Positions 8,753-17,729 of a DNA stretch of 64,000 nucleotides are shown here, piece after piece. Positions within the stretch are counted from its first letter, which is position 1; every line of letters starts with the position of its first letter. The position numbers and the translations under genes are program-made. The notes under the pieces are model-generated. The model ran no database searches, was not told the origin of the DNA, and saw nothing but the letters and a program-made list of their open reading frames with translations. The stretch is from Acinetobacter chinensis (GTDB taxonomy: Bacteria > Pseudomonadota > Gammaproteobacteria > Pseudomonadales > Moraxellaceae): NCBI RefSeq assembly GCF_002165375.2, contig NZ_CP032134.1, positions 992,001 to 1,056,000 on the forward strand, read 5' to 3'.

Positions 8753-9643
8753 ATGAGCGTATTAATTAATAAAGACACTAAAGTATTGGTACAGGGCTTT
8801 ACGGGTAAAAATGGTACTTTCCATTCAGCACAGGCACTGGATTATGGAACAAAAGTGGTGGGTGGGGTAACGCCAGGCAAGGGTGGAACAACTCATCTGG
8901 ATTTACCTGTATTCAACACCATGCGTGAAGCTGTAAAAGCAACTGGCGCAAATGCAACCTCTATTTATGTACCTGCACCATTTGTGCTGGATTCAATCGT
9001 TGAAGCGATTGATTCTGGTATTGAACTGATTGTGGTGATTACTGAGGGTGTGCCGACTTTAGACATGCTGAAAGCTAAGCGTTACCTGGAAACCTATGGT
9101 AATGGCGCACGTTTGATTGGTCCTAACTGTCCAGGGATTATCACACCGGGTGAATGTAAGATCGGAATTATGCCTGGGCATATTCATCAGTCCGGTAAAA
9201 TCGGGATTATTTCACGTTCAGGTACATTGACCTATGAAGCGGTTGCCCAGACGACCAAGCTTGGTTTAGGTCAGTCTACATGTATTGGTATTGGTGGTGA
9301 TCCAATTCCAGGGATGAACCAGATTGACTGTCTGAAACTGTTCCAGGAAGATCCACAGACTGAAGCCATCATTATGATCGGTGAAATTGGTGGTACTGCG
9401 GAAGAAGAAGCTGCTGAATATATTCAGTCCAATGTGACTAAACCTGTAGTGGGTTATATTGCAGGTGTGACTGCACCGAAAGGTAAGCGTATGGGTCACG
9501 CAGGTGCGATTATTTCTGGTGGTAAAGGTACAGCAGAAGAGAAGTTTGCTGCATTTGAAAAAGCGGGTATGGCATATACACGCAGTCCAGCAGAGCTGGG
9601 TTCCACCATGCTTGAAGTTCTGAAAAAGCAAGGATTGGCTTAA
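8753..9643 (+). CDS. sucD: Succinyl-CoA synthetase alpha subunit
   Basis: SucD binds CoA and carries the phosphohistidine of the enzyme. In its 296 residues the N-terminal Rossmann domain has the CoA-binding loop GFTGKNGTFH. The phosphorylated histidine is His249 in GHAGAIISGG, and GPNCPG lies in the expected central position. It pairs with sucC directly upstream and ends 11 bases before a terminator. Confidence 0.97.
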   Translation: MSVLINKDTKVLVQGFTGKNGTFHSAQALDYGTKVVGGVTPGKGGTTHLDLPVFNTMREAVKATGANATSIYVPAPFVLDSIVEAIDSGIELIVVITEGVPTLDMLKAKRYLETYGNGARLIGPNCPGIITPGECKIGIMPGHIHQSGKIGIISRSGTLTYEAVAQTTKLGLGQSTCIGIGGDPIPGMNQIDCLKLFQEDPQTEAIIMIGEIGGTAEEEAAEYIQSNVTKPVVGYIAGVTAPKGKRMGHAGAIISGGKGTAEEKFAAFEKAGMAYTRSPAELGSTMLEVLKKQGLA

Positions 9644-9651
9644 TCTTAAGT

Positions 9652-9686
9652 TGTAAAAAAAGCCCTCATAAGAGGGCTTTTTTATT
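9652..9686 (+). terminator. Terminator after sucD
   Basis: AGCCCTC (9661-9667), loop ATAA, GAGGGCT (9672-9678), flanked by an A-run and a T-run. It can serve both sucD and the convergent flotillin gene. Confidence 0.9.
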
Positions 9687-9695
9687 GGTATGTGA

Positions 9696-11408
9696 TTACT
9701 CAGGTTTATGCAGTGGCTTCAGACTTTGGGTCAGTCCATTAATGTCTCCGCCCTGAATGCCCAGTTCATTCATCAGGCTGTCAATCAAAGGTGCCTGAGA
9801 GCGATAACGTAATGCACTGTTCACCACCTGATCGGACAGCGGAATATTGCTGTTATCAGACTGAGCCTCTCCTGAAGATGCAATACCTGCACCATGCAGA
9901 CCATTGACCTGCAAAATCTTAATATCGTCAATGTTTTCCATAGGCTTAACACTTTCACGGATAATTTCAGGTAAGTATTTAAGCAGGGCAAGACGGATCT
10001 GCATTTCAACCTGTTCGCTTGAAAGTACGTTGTTGGCTTCATTGACCGCACGTGTACCCTCTGCATCGACCTGATACTGTTTTTCCATCGCCTGAGCCAG
10101 CAGGACTTTGGCATCTGCTTCACCTTTGGCTTTCAAACGGACTTTTTCAGCTTCAGCTTCGGCAGAAATACGGATGGCTTCAGCCTCATCTGCAGCAGCT
10201 TTTTTACCTGCATCTGCGGCAACTGTGATGGCAATGGCATCTTTTTCTGCAGCCTGTTTTGCAGCGACCAGTTCAACCGCTTTTTCACGCTCTGCACGTT
10301 GGGTATCACGAACGGTCTGAACTTCTTCTTCTGCTTTTACCGCCTGAGCACGTGCCTGGTCAGCCTGAGCTTTGGCTTCAGACTCGGCACGGGATTTTTC
10401 TGCAATGGCAATTGCACGATCCTGTTCAGCCAGCTCAATGGTTTTTTTCTGCTCAACCTGAGCTTTCTGAATAAGCTGGGCTTTCTGAATATTTTCATTT
10501 TCAACATCACGGGCAGAAGCAATCCGTTTCAGTTCAACTTCACGTTCAGCTGCAATCTGAGCTTCTTCTGCTTCACGTTTTTTTGCTGCTTCCTGCGCTG
10601 CAATTTCAGATAACTGTTCAGCACGACGGACAGCAATTTCACGTTCCTGCTGTAATTTTGCATATTCTTCTTCACGTAAAATCTGTAAGCGAGCCTGTTC
10701 TGCTTCAAGATTTTTAGTTTTAATCGCCAGATCCGTATCCTGTTCAATATGATTACGTTTACGACGGCGGTCTTCAATAGTTTCAGTCAGTTTGGTCAGA
10801 CCTTCAGCATCAAAAGCATTCTGAGGGTTAAAATATTTAAATCCAGTCTGATCCAGACCGGTCAGTGAAACAGTTTCAAGTTCCAGACCATTTTTAAACA
10901 GATCTTCGGATACAACCTGCTGAACTTTCTGGACAAAATCGACGCGTTTTTCATGCAGTTCTTCCATCGCCATTTCGGCAGCAACGGCACGCAGTGAGTC
11001 TACAAACTTACCTTCAACCAGGTTTTTTAGTTCATTGGGTGACATGGTTTTCTGACCGAGAGTCTGAGCTGCGGTTGCAATGGATTCTGCGGTTGGTTTT
11101 ACACGGACATAAAATTCTGCCATGACATCAACACGCATACGGTCACGGGTAATTAATGCCTGATCATCTGCACGTCTGACTTCGAGACGTAAAGTATTCA
11201 TGTTGACAGGGATGGTTTCATGTAAAACAGGGAGAACGATTGCACCACCGCCCAGAATGACTTTTTCACCACCGAAACCGGTTCTGACAAAAGAAATTTC
11301 TTTACTTGAGCGGCGATAGAGTCTGGCGATTACTATTCCAATAACCACAAAGGCGACAAGGATGACACCTGCAATAATTAAAATATTCATGAGGTTTGAG
11401 TTCAGCAT
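9696..11408 (-). CDS. yqiK: Flotillin-like membrane scaffold protein, YqiK family
   Basis: A 570-residue SPFH/flotillin protein. Residues about 7-28 form one membrane anchor, followed by an SPFH domain (about 30-220). A long Glu/Ala-rich coiled coil (about 220-460, many EAEAEK/AEREVEL stretches) and a C-terminal region follow. Bacterial flotillins organise membrane microdomains in the inner membrane. The gene lies just downstream of a yqiJ-type NfeD-related gene on the same strand, the same pairing as yqiJ-yqiK in E. coli, which supports the assignment. An alternative start at the seventh residue (MNILII) is possible. Confidence 0.88.
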   Translation of the reverse strand: MLNSNLMNILIIAGVILVAFVVIGIVIARLYRRSSKEISFVRTGFGGEKVILGGGAIVLPVLHETIPVNMNTLRLEVRRADDQALITRDRMRVDVMAEFYVRVKPTAESIATAAQTLGQKTMSPNELKNLVEGKFVDSLRAVAAEMAMEELHEKRVDFVQKVQQVVSEDLFKNGLELETVSLTGLDQTGFKYFNPQNAFDAEGLTKLTETIEDRRRKRNHIEQDTDLAIKTKNLEAEQARLQILREEEYAKLQQEREIAVRRAEQLSEIAAQEAAKKREAEEAQIAAEREVELKRIASARDVENENIQKAQLIQKAQVEQKKTIELAEQDRAIAIAEKSRAESEAKAQADQARAQAVKAEEEVQTVRDTQRAEREKAVELVAAKQAAEKDAIAITVAADAGKKAAADEAEAIRISAEAEAEKVRLKAKGEADAKVLLAQAMEKQYQVDAEGTRAVNEANNVLSSEQVEMQIRLALLKYLPEIIRESVKPMENIDDIKILQVNGLHGAGIASSGEAQSDNSNIPLSDQVVNSALRYRSQAPLIDSLMNELGIQGGDINGLTQSLKPLHKPE

Positions 11409-11439
11409 TGTTTATTATTCCAAAGGTTTTAATAAAAAT

Positions 11440-12087
11440 TTATACAGATACTGCAAGAAAGCCTATACTGGTCTTTTCAGATAAAATAACGGATTGTCCC
11501 TGACTGAAGATTTCATCTTCTTCAGGTTCGACGAGTATGTAATGGATCTGACCAAACTGATCTTTGACTTTGGCCTGTGCAGGGGAGTGCTGTTTTGCTT
11601 CACCAAGAATAATAACGGCTGTCCGGCCAATCAGCTCTTCACTGAAAATAGCAGTCGTTTCATCTTTGGGTAAAATTTTTGCAATCAGCATACTGCTGTA
11701 TCTGACCAGAGGCATGCAGATAAACAGGCAGGCAGGAGCAATAATCCAGGCAGAAAAATAATGTGATGTAAACTGATAAAAAACTGTCTGTGCGATCAGA
11801 CCTGTCAGACCATAGATGGTCAGGAAAATAATCAGCCAGATCAGCAGGGGCACACGACCGATATACAACCAGTCCAGCAACTGAATAAACAGGTTTGGGC
11901 TGCCATCCATGCCAGTATCAGCATGCTGAGGAGAAGAGGACAGGTCATCAGGTAAAAACTGATCCAGCAGACCCTGAGAGCCTCCACCAGCAATCAGCAG
12001 CATTAATTCCAGAATACCTAGCATGAACATCAGGCTTAGACTGATACTGAAGGCATAATTGGACGGATGGGTAATCAGTTCCCACAT
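11440..12087 (-). CDS. yqiJ: OB-fold/NfeD-related inner membrane protein, YqiJ family
   Basis: A 215-residue protein with hydrophobic segments near residues 10-35, 75-95 and 100-125. A C-terminal soluble domain (about 145-215) rich in short beta strands resembles the OB-fold of NfeD proteins. NfeD-type proteins are usual partners of flotillins, and this gene lies immediately upstream of the flotillin gene with only 31 bases between them, so they are probably co-transcribed. Function beyond partnering the flotillin is not known from sequence. Confidence 0.8.
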   Translation of the reverse strand: MWELITHPSNYAFSISLSLMFMLGILELMLLIAGGGSQGLLDQFLPDDLSSSPQHADTGMDGSPNLFIQLLDWLYIGRVPLLIWLIIFLTIYGLTGLIAQTVFYQFTSHYFSAWIIAPACLFICMPLVRYSSMLIAKILPKDETTAIFSEELIGRTAVIILGEAKQHSPAQAKVKDQFGQIHYILVEPEEDEIFSQGQSVILSEKTSIGFLAVSV

Positions 12088-12210
12088 TGCATATTTTCTC
12101 TATTGTTATTTCGTTGAAAAATTTGTTGTAAAAGTAAACAGCTTTAAAGATAACATGATGTCTGTAATTAAGTCTAAAAATACCGGGTAATAATCTACTT
12201 TTCTTCAGAC

Positions 12211-12246
12211 AAAAAAATACGCAATGACTGGGGTGATCATTGCGTT
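12211..12246 (-). terminator. Second minus-strand terminator upstream of yqiJ
   Basis: Read on the minus strand, ACGCAATGA, a 9-nt loop and TCATTGCGT are followed by A and seven T. No annotated gene ends directly before it, since the trpS terminator already lies about 190 bp upstream. It could be an attenuator for yqiJK or end a small RNA. Confidence 0.6.
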
Positions 12247-12426
12247 GAACCAGCGGTCTGCTTACACAGACATGGAAAAGGAGAAATGAATGAAGAATTG
12301 CTTCAGCTCTCATTGCTGATCATCATAAAATGAATGGGGGCATTACTTCATGATATTTCACGTAAAGACATGTAAGATCACGTTACTAACAATATGTTAG
12401 TTTAAAATTTTCAGACTTTTATATAG

Positions 12427-12460
12427 AAAAAAGCTCTTAAAATATTAAGAGCTTTTTTCT
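12427..12460 (-). terminator. Terminator after trpS
   Basis: AAGCTCTTAA (12431-12440) pairs perfectly with TTAAGAGCTT (12445-12454). A/T-runs on both sides make it bidirectional. trpS ends about 25 bp away. Confidence 0.88.
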
Positions 12461-12480
12461 TTTCAGCAACGCAAATTCAA

Positions 12481-13494
12481 TCAGAAGTGGAATACACCTA
12501 AACCTGATTTAACTTCATCGAGTGTCTGCTGAGTGATATCACGGCACTTGTCTGTTCCAGCCTTAAGAATATCCATGATGTAATCAGGATCTTTAGCCAG
12601 TTCAATACGACGTTCACGGATAGGACCGATCAGCTCTTTCAGCACACCTTCAAGGCGTTTTTTGACAGTTCCATCACCCAGTCCACCGCGGCGGTAATGA
12701 GCTTTGAGTTCTTCAAGTTCTTCTTTATTGGTATCAAAAGCATCCAGATAGGTAAACACGACATTACCTTCCACCTGACCCGGATCTTCCACACGGAGGT
12801 GATTAGGATCAGTATACATGGCATTGACCGCTTTTTTGATATCTTTGTCAGTGGCATCCAGCACAATGGTGTTACCCAGTGATTTTGACATTTTTGCTTT
12901 GCCGTCAAAGCCTGGTAAACGACTCATATTTGACAGCAGTGCTTTACATTCAGGCAGCAGATCCTGACCAATCTGACGGTTGATACGACGCACAATTTCA
13001 TTGGTCTGTTCAATCATTGGAATCTGATCTTCACCCACAGGAACGACAGTCGCTTTAAATGCGGTAATGTCAGCAGCCTGAGCAACTGGGTAGCACAGGA
13101 ATCCCGCAGGAATATCACGTTCAAAACCACGCATCTGGATTTCAGATTTAATGGTTGGATTACGTTCCAGGCGGGAAACAGTAACAAAGTTCAGATAGAG
13201 CATGGTCAGCTCATTCAGCGCAGGCAGGCAGGACTGAACACAGATGGTGGTTCTGGTCGGATCAATACCGACAGCCAGATAATCTGTTGCAACTTCCAGA
13301 ATGTTGCGACGGACTTTTTCGAAGTTGTCGGCATTATCTGTCAGTGCCTGAGCATCTGCCAGCAACAGATGCTGGTGGTGAGAATCCTGTAAACCGACTC
13401 GGGAACGTAAAGAACCAACGAAATGACCTAAGTGAAGTTGTCCTGTCGGACGGTCGCCTGTCAGAATAACAGGGCGATTGTCTTGATTGCTCAT
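12481..13494 (-). CDS. trpS: Tryptophanyl-tRNA synthetase
   Basis: TrpS charges tRNA-Trp. The class I signatures are present: a HIGH-type HLGH at residues 21-24 (after GDRPTGQL) and a KMSKS motif (GKAKMSKSLG) near residue 200. At 337 residues it fits the bacterial family. I chose the ATG at 13494 because GGAAAA stands seven bases upstream and the protein begins MSNQDNRPVILTGDRPTG. An in-frame start at 13518 would add eight unlikely residues. It is a single-gene transcript with its own terminator. Confidence 0.96.
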   Translation of the reverse strand: MSNQDNRPVILTGDRPTGQLHLGHFVGSLRSRVGLQDSHHQHLLLADAQALTDNADNFEKVRRNILEVATDYLAVGIDPTRTTICVQSCLPALNELTMLYLNFVTVSRLERNPTIKSEIQMRGFERDIPAGFLCYPVAQAADITAFKATVVPVGEDQIPMIEQTNEIVRRINRQIGQDLLPECKALLSNMSRLPGFDGKAKMSKSLGNTIVLDATDKDIKKAVNAMYTDPNHLRVEDPGQVEGNVVFTYLDAFDTNKEELEELKAHYRRGGLGDGTVKKRLEGVLKELIGPIRERRIELAKDPDYIMDILKAGTDKCRDITQQTLDEVKSGLGVFHF

Positions 13495-13691
13495 TATCTT
13501 TTCCAGCAGTAATCGCACTATGACTGTGTTTTAAATTGGCTGTTATTGTACGGCATAATTTTTTTTTATGTCAGCACAATAAAAATGAAATGTCGTAATT
13601 TAAAAATATTGCTGCTATTAATGAAGCAAGTACAGAATTTTTTTGCAGACACATTTAGAATGCACAGATTACTGATAAAAGGAAAATAATA

Positions 13692-14621
13692 ATGGCGAGT
13701 AGCCTATTAATATTACTTGATGATATTGCAGCAGTTCTGGACGATGTCGCAGTCATGAGTAAAATGGCAGCAAAAAAAACAGCAGGAGTACTGGGTGATG
13801 ACCTAGCACTGAATGCGCAGCAGGTCAGCGGTGTTCGTACCGACAGAGAATTGCCGGTTGTCTGGAGTGTGGCAAAAGGGTCATTTGTCAATAAACTGAT
13901 TCTGGTTCCACTGGCACTTTTGATCAGTGTATTTGCACCGTGGTTAATCAATCCTTTACTGATGCTGGGTGGTCTGTTTCTATGTTATGAGGGCGTAGAG
14001 AAAGTCATCCACAGTCTGCATCATAAAAAAGCCAGAACTGCGGAAGAAGCTCAGACAGAACTGAAAGAAATAGAAACAGATATGGAAACATTTGAAAAAG
14101 ATAAAATTAAAGGTGCTGTACGCACCGATTTTATTCTTTCAGCTGAAATTGTGGTGATTTCTCTAGGTACGGTCGCAGCGGCAAGCTTTGGCACAAAAGT
14201 CATGGTACTGTCAGTCATTGCTATTCTGATGACGGTTGGGGTCTATGGGTTTGTTGCCATGATTGTGAAAATTGATGATCTTGGGCTGTATCTGACTGAA
14301 CAGGCATCCGCGCTGAAACAGAAAATCGGACGTGGTTTACTGGCATTTGCCCCCAAACTGATGAAAACACTGACTGTGGTTGGAACACTGGCGATGTTTC
14401 TGGTGGGTGGCGGTATTATTAATCATGCCATTCCATTTTTTCATCACTTCACTGAAGATACAGTCCATCAGGCAGAGCTTATTCCAAATGTAGGCAGTAT
14501 CATTGGTGCTGTGACACCAACGTTTATTAACCTGTTGACGGGCTTAATAGCAGGGTTGCTGGTTGTGGTTGTGGTTTCTGTTATTCAGAAATTCTGGCCG
14601 AAGTCTGAAGCTGGTCAGTAG
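13692..14621 (+). CDS. DUF808 family inner membrane protein (YedI-like)
   Basis: A 309-residue protein beginning MASSLLILLDDIAAVLDDVA, a characteristic start of the DUF808/YedI family. Several hydrophobic stretches (about residues 70-105, 150-200, 225-245 and 275-300) indicate a polytopic inner-membrane protein. The conserved GVLGDDLALNAQQV segment is present near residue 35. Its function is unknown. The zinc peptidase gene starts 63 bases downstream in the same direction, and the two may be co-transcribed. Confidence 0.85.
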   Translation: MASSLLILLDDIAAVLDDVAVMSKMAAKKTAGVLGDDLALNAQQVSGVRTDRELPVVWSVAKGSFVNKLILVPLALLISVFAPWLINPLLMLGGLFLCYEGVEKVIHSLHHKKARTAEEAQTELKEIETDMETFEKDKIKGAVRTDFILSAEIVVISLGTVAAASFGTKVMVLSVIAILMTVGVYGFVAMIVKIDDLGLYLTEQASALKQKIGRGLLAFAPKLMKTLTVVGTLAMFLVGGGIINHAIPFFHHFTEDTVHQAELIPNVGSIIGAVTPTFINLLTGLIAGLLVVVVVSVIQKFWPKSEAGQ

Positions 14622-14684
14622 TACTGGAATCAGTACGACCTGCAGATTGATTAATGTAAATATAAAAACTGAAGGAACATCACT

Positions 14685-15593
14685 ATGCGTTGGAAAGGAC
14701 GTCGCGTCAGTGCGAATGTGGAAGACCGCCGTGGTGGCGGTGGTGGTGCAAAAGCAGGTGGTATCAGTATTCTGGGGATAGTGGTTGCTTTTGTGGCGTG
14801 GAAGTTTTTTGGTGTCGATCCGCAGCAGGCGTATCAGGCTACCAAACAGGTGACATCGCATACTCAGTCTGCGGAAACCTCAGGTCTGGACAATCCAACG
14901 CCTGAACAGCAGGAAGCGATGGAATTTGTAGGAACTGTACTGGGCGATACAGAAGATACCTGGAATAAAGTTTTTCAGGAACAGCTGAATACCCAGTATC
15001 AGCCACCCAAACTTGTGATGTTCAGCGGAGTGGTCAATTCAGGTTGTGGAACTGCGCAGTCTGCAATGGGACCGTTTTATTGTCCTGCTGACAGAAAAGT
15101 TTATATTGATACCGCATTTTTTAAAGATATGCGTCAGCAGATGGGGATTTCTGGGGAACAGAACCAGACTGAGCTGACCCGTCAGGATCAGGCTGGAGAT
15201 TTTGCTCAGGCTTATGTGATTGCGCATGAAGTGGGTCATCATATTCAGACCCTGCTTGGAATTTCTGATCAGGTGCATAAAGCACGTTCACAGTCGAGTC
15301 AGACAGAGGGTAATCAGCTGTCAGTTCGTCAGGAATTACAGGCCGACTGTCTGGCAGGTATCTGGGCAAATCACACTCAGCAGCGTACACAGTTTCTTGA
15401 AAAAGGGGATATCGAGGAAGCAATGGATGCTGCCCATAAAATCGGTGATGACTATTTACAGAAAAGAGCCACAGGGCAGGTTGTACCGGACAGCTTCACG
15501 CATGGTTCCAGTCAGCAGCGTATGAAGTGGTTCAGTCTGGGACTGAATTCAGGCAACATTAACGATTGTGATACTTTTAATAACGCAATCTGA
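14685..15593 (+). CDS. ypfJ: Neutral zinc metallopeptidase, YpfJ/KPN_02809 family
   Basis: A 302-residue membrane-anchored protein. It has a basic N-terminus, a Gly-rich stretch and one hydrophobic segment near residues 28-45, followed by a soluble domain with the zinc-peptidase motif HEVGHH (His181, Glu182, His185). GCGTAQSAMGPFYCPADRK is a hallmark of this family. AAGGA lies eight bases before the ATG at 14685. Substrates are not known. A terminator follows at about 15619-15645. Confidence 0.88.
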   Translation: MRWKGRRVSANVEDRRGGGGGAKAGGISILGIVVAFVAWKFFGVDPQQAYQATKQVTSHTQSAETSGLDNPTPEQQEAMEFVGTVLGDTEDTWNKVFQEQLNTQYQPPKLVMFSGVVNSGCGTAQSAMGPFYCPADRKVYIDTAFFKDMRQQMGISGEQNQTELTRQDQAGDFAQAYVIAHEVGHHIQTLLGISDQVHKARSQSSQTEGNQLSVRQELQADCLAGIWANHTQQRTQFLEKGDIEEAMDAAHKIGDDYLQKRATGQVVPDSFTHGSSQQRMKWFSLGLNSGNINDCDTFNNAI

Positions 15594-15618
15594 AGCAATA
15601 CAGCTGTTCTTATTCATC

Positions 15619-15646
15619 AGGAGTCTTTCAAGGCTCCTTTTTTTTG
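15619..15646 (+). terminator. Terminator after the YpfJ-type peptidase
   Basis: AGGAGTC (15619-15625) pairs with GGCTCCT (15632-15638), with one G-U pair, followed by eight T. Confidence 0.8.
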
Positions 15647-15882
15647 ATGTGAGTTTTGGGTGATACAGGATTATTTTTATTTCCAGGCAATTTTTATGTT
15701 AAGAAAAATTATTTTTTATAGGGACTTAAATTAAATAAGTTTAGAATTATCTGACTTTCCGCATTTTCTTTGCTCTGTATTGTCAGATCAGGAGAATCCG
15801 TATGCTGAAAGTTTACTGAGAAGATAAATGCTTTCCCTGTTTTTATTTCTAATCAAATAGTTCATATATCTGCATTTATTCC

Positions 15883-17409
15883 ATGTTTAAACGAACACCA
15901 GGAAGTTTCATGGGAAATTATTTTTTTCTGCAAGTGCTGACGGTCATTTTTGCCTTATCCATTGCAACAACAATTTTTAATAAACGGATACTGGGCTTTC
16001 CTCAGGCAATCGGCGTTCCGCTTGTTTCAGCCGTTTTCGTATTTTTACTTCAGTGGGGTGCCAGCCTTTTAAGTGGTAATCAGTTTATTACCATCAATAT
16101 TCATAATATTGAAGAAGCAGTCCGGCATATTGATTTTTATGACTTCCTGATCAATGGTGTGATCTGTTTTATTCTGACATCTTCTGCGCTGAAATTTAAA
16201 GTCTCTGATTTAAAGTACCACTGGAAGCCGATCAGTATTCTCGCCAGTATTGCGCTTGTATTGTGTGCAGTATTTTTTGGTGTGACGCTGTATGGCTATC
16301 AGTTCCTGATTGGTCAGCAGGTGGATCTGCTCGTGCTTTTACTGTTAGGGGCTGCACTGGGTGCAACAGATCCGATCGGTATTAAAGGTGTTTTAAGTTC
16401 TGTCAGAGCACCGCATCATCTGATTGTAAAACTGGAAGGTGAATCTCTGTTCAATGATGCGATGTGTATCGCCGTGTTCATGACTTTACTGAATGTACTG
16501 CAGGGTGAGCATTTTTCTCTGATTGGGACGCTGGAAACCTTACTTTACGAAATTGTTGTAGCTGTGATTATTGGCTGGGCATTTGGTCTGGGCATTCTGC
16601 GCATACTTCGTGGAAAGCATGAGATGGAATCACTGATTCTGACGACGGCTTTACTTGCCTGTGGTTCTTATCTGGTTGCACTGTTCGCTCATGCTTCTGC
16701 TCCAATTGCCTGTGTAATTGGTGGACTGATTGTCGGTAATAAATGGAAAGAGATTTTACAGGAACGTGAAATCAGAGAAGTGAATCACTTCTGGCATACA
16801 GTTGAAGGAATTATCAATTCTTTTCTGTTTACCCTGATCGGGCTTGAACTGTTTATTTTGGATTTAAGTATCAGCCTCATTCTTGGGGGAATGGTTGCAT
16901 TTGTGATTCTGCATGTTTCAAGATTTGCGGCAAATTATCTGTCTTTTTCATTTTTTCCAAGTTTCAGACACAAAAGTTATAACGGCAGTCTGACCATACT
17001 GTCCTGGGGTGGCGTTCGGGGAGGTATTTCCTTGGCACTGATTCTGGCTGTCGCGAATATTCCTCAGCTGAGTCAGTACAGTAGTATCCTGATTGGTTAT
17101 ACATTTATCAGTGTACTTTTATCCGGTGTGGTCTGTGGGCTGGGACTGCCGGCTGTGATGAATGCTTTTTATTACAATCCAAATGAAGAAAAAGAAGGGT
17201 TCAAAGGATGGTATCAGCGTTTATGTCACAGGATGAACAGAAAGGGTTATCAGTATATTGTCGGGGAGGATGTCAATGGTAATGAGACCATTACAGTCTA
17301 TAAACCTGAATTACTGATAGACAAAAAGACAGAAGATGGGGTCGCGGTATTGCATGATCCTGAAAAAGTTCAGCAAGTCAAGAGTTTCGAAAACCCTCAA
17401 AGTTTCTGA
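15883..17409 (+). CDS. CPA1-family Na+/H+ antiporter (NhaP-type)
   Basis: A 508-residue polytopic membrane protein with about twelve hydrophobic helices and a soluble C-terminal tail of roughly 90 residues. The CPA1 core motifs GATDPIGIKGVL and EGESLFNDA, which hold the ion-coupling Asp residues, are clear. The later WGGVRGGISLAL segment is also diagnostic. It exchanges Na+ or K+ for H+ across the inner membrane. A start at the tenth residue (15910) is possible. Neighbours give no operon partner, and a terminator follows. Confidence 0.9.
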   Translation: MFKRTPGSFMGNYFFLQVLTVIFALSIATTIFNKRILGFPQAIGVPLVSAVFVFLLQWGASLLSGNQFITINIHNIEEAVRHIDFYDFLINGVICFILTSSALKFKVSDLKYHWKPISILASIALVLCAVFFGVTLYGYQFLIGQQVDLLVLLLLGAALGATDPIGIKGVLSSVRAPHHLIVKLEGESLFNDAMCIAVFMTLLNVLQGEHFSLIGTLETLLYEIVVAVIIGWAFGLGILRILRGKHEMESLILTTALLACGSYLVALFAHASAPIACVIGGLIVGNKWKEILQEREIREVNHFWHTVEGIINSFLFTLIGLELFILDLSISLILGGMVAFVILHVSRFAANYLSFSFFPSFRHKSYNGSLTILSWGGVRGGISLALILAVANIPQLSQYSSILIGYTFISVLLSGVVCGLGLPAVMNAFYYNPNEEKEGFKGWYQRLCHRMNRKGYQYIVGEDVNGNETITVYKPELLIDKKTEDGVAVLHDPEKVQQVKSFENPQSF

Positions 17410-17427
17410 TTTTGAGCTGAATGCATC

Positions 17428-17460
17428 AAAAAGGGGCGAAAATGCCCCTTTGTCTTTTTT
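17428..17460 (+). terminator. Terminator after the antiporter gene
   Basis: AAAGGGGC (17430-17437), a six-base loop and GCCCCTTT (17444-17451), then a T-rich tract. Confidence 0.8.
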
Positions 17461-17729
17461 ATGAAATAATTGTGAAAAAATCAAATATATAACAGGAGGA
17501 TGGTTACAAAAATTTTTTTAAGAATTGCTGAAAATAAGTTGATGTTATTCAGTGGATATTTACCGATTAGGCTGAAATTTCAAAGAGCCTCTCTCTTTTC
17601 GTCATGTTTTATTAAGCATAAAGATTAAAAAGTGTGATAAAAGTCACTATTCAGAGCTTTATTTAATGAATTGTAGATACAAATCATTACAAAAAATGCC
17701 AAAATCTTAAAGATAAGAGGGCGTGCCGC
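17461..17729 (+). promoter_or_regulatory. Upstream region of the adhesin gene with a CRP/Vfr-like site
   Basis: TGTGA (17633-17637), a 6-bp spacer and TCACT (17644-17648) match nine of ten positions of the TGTGA-N6-TCACA CRP consensus. The site lies about 80 bp before the adhesin ATG. The rest is AT-rich. An AGAGGG ribosome binding site stands eight bases before the ATG at 17730. No clear -35/-10 pair is identified. Confidence 0.45.

Larger units (their letters stand above)
12088..12480. other. 390-bp intergenic region between trpS and yqiJ
   Basis: This holds two hairpins (the trpS terminator and a second minus-strand terminator-like hairpin, both listed) and an AT-rich leader for yqiJ. There is no convincing protein gene. 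A plus-strand mini-ORF at 12286-12333 has a strong AAGGAG site but encodes only 15 residues. Confidence 0.5.

Noticed and set aside
11948..12313. Minus-strand 121-codon ORF overlapping the yqiJ start
   Set aside because: It overlaps the N-terminal coding region of yqiJ in another frame and spans the terminator-like hairpin; its composition is non-protein-like.
12286..12333. Fifteen-codon ORF with a strong AAGGAG site on the plus strand
   Set aside because: It is too short, ends before any downstream plus-strand gene it could lead, and runs against both flanking genes. It is left as a curiosity only.
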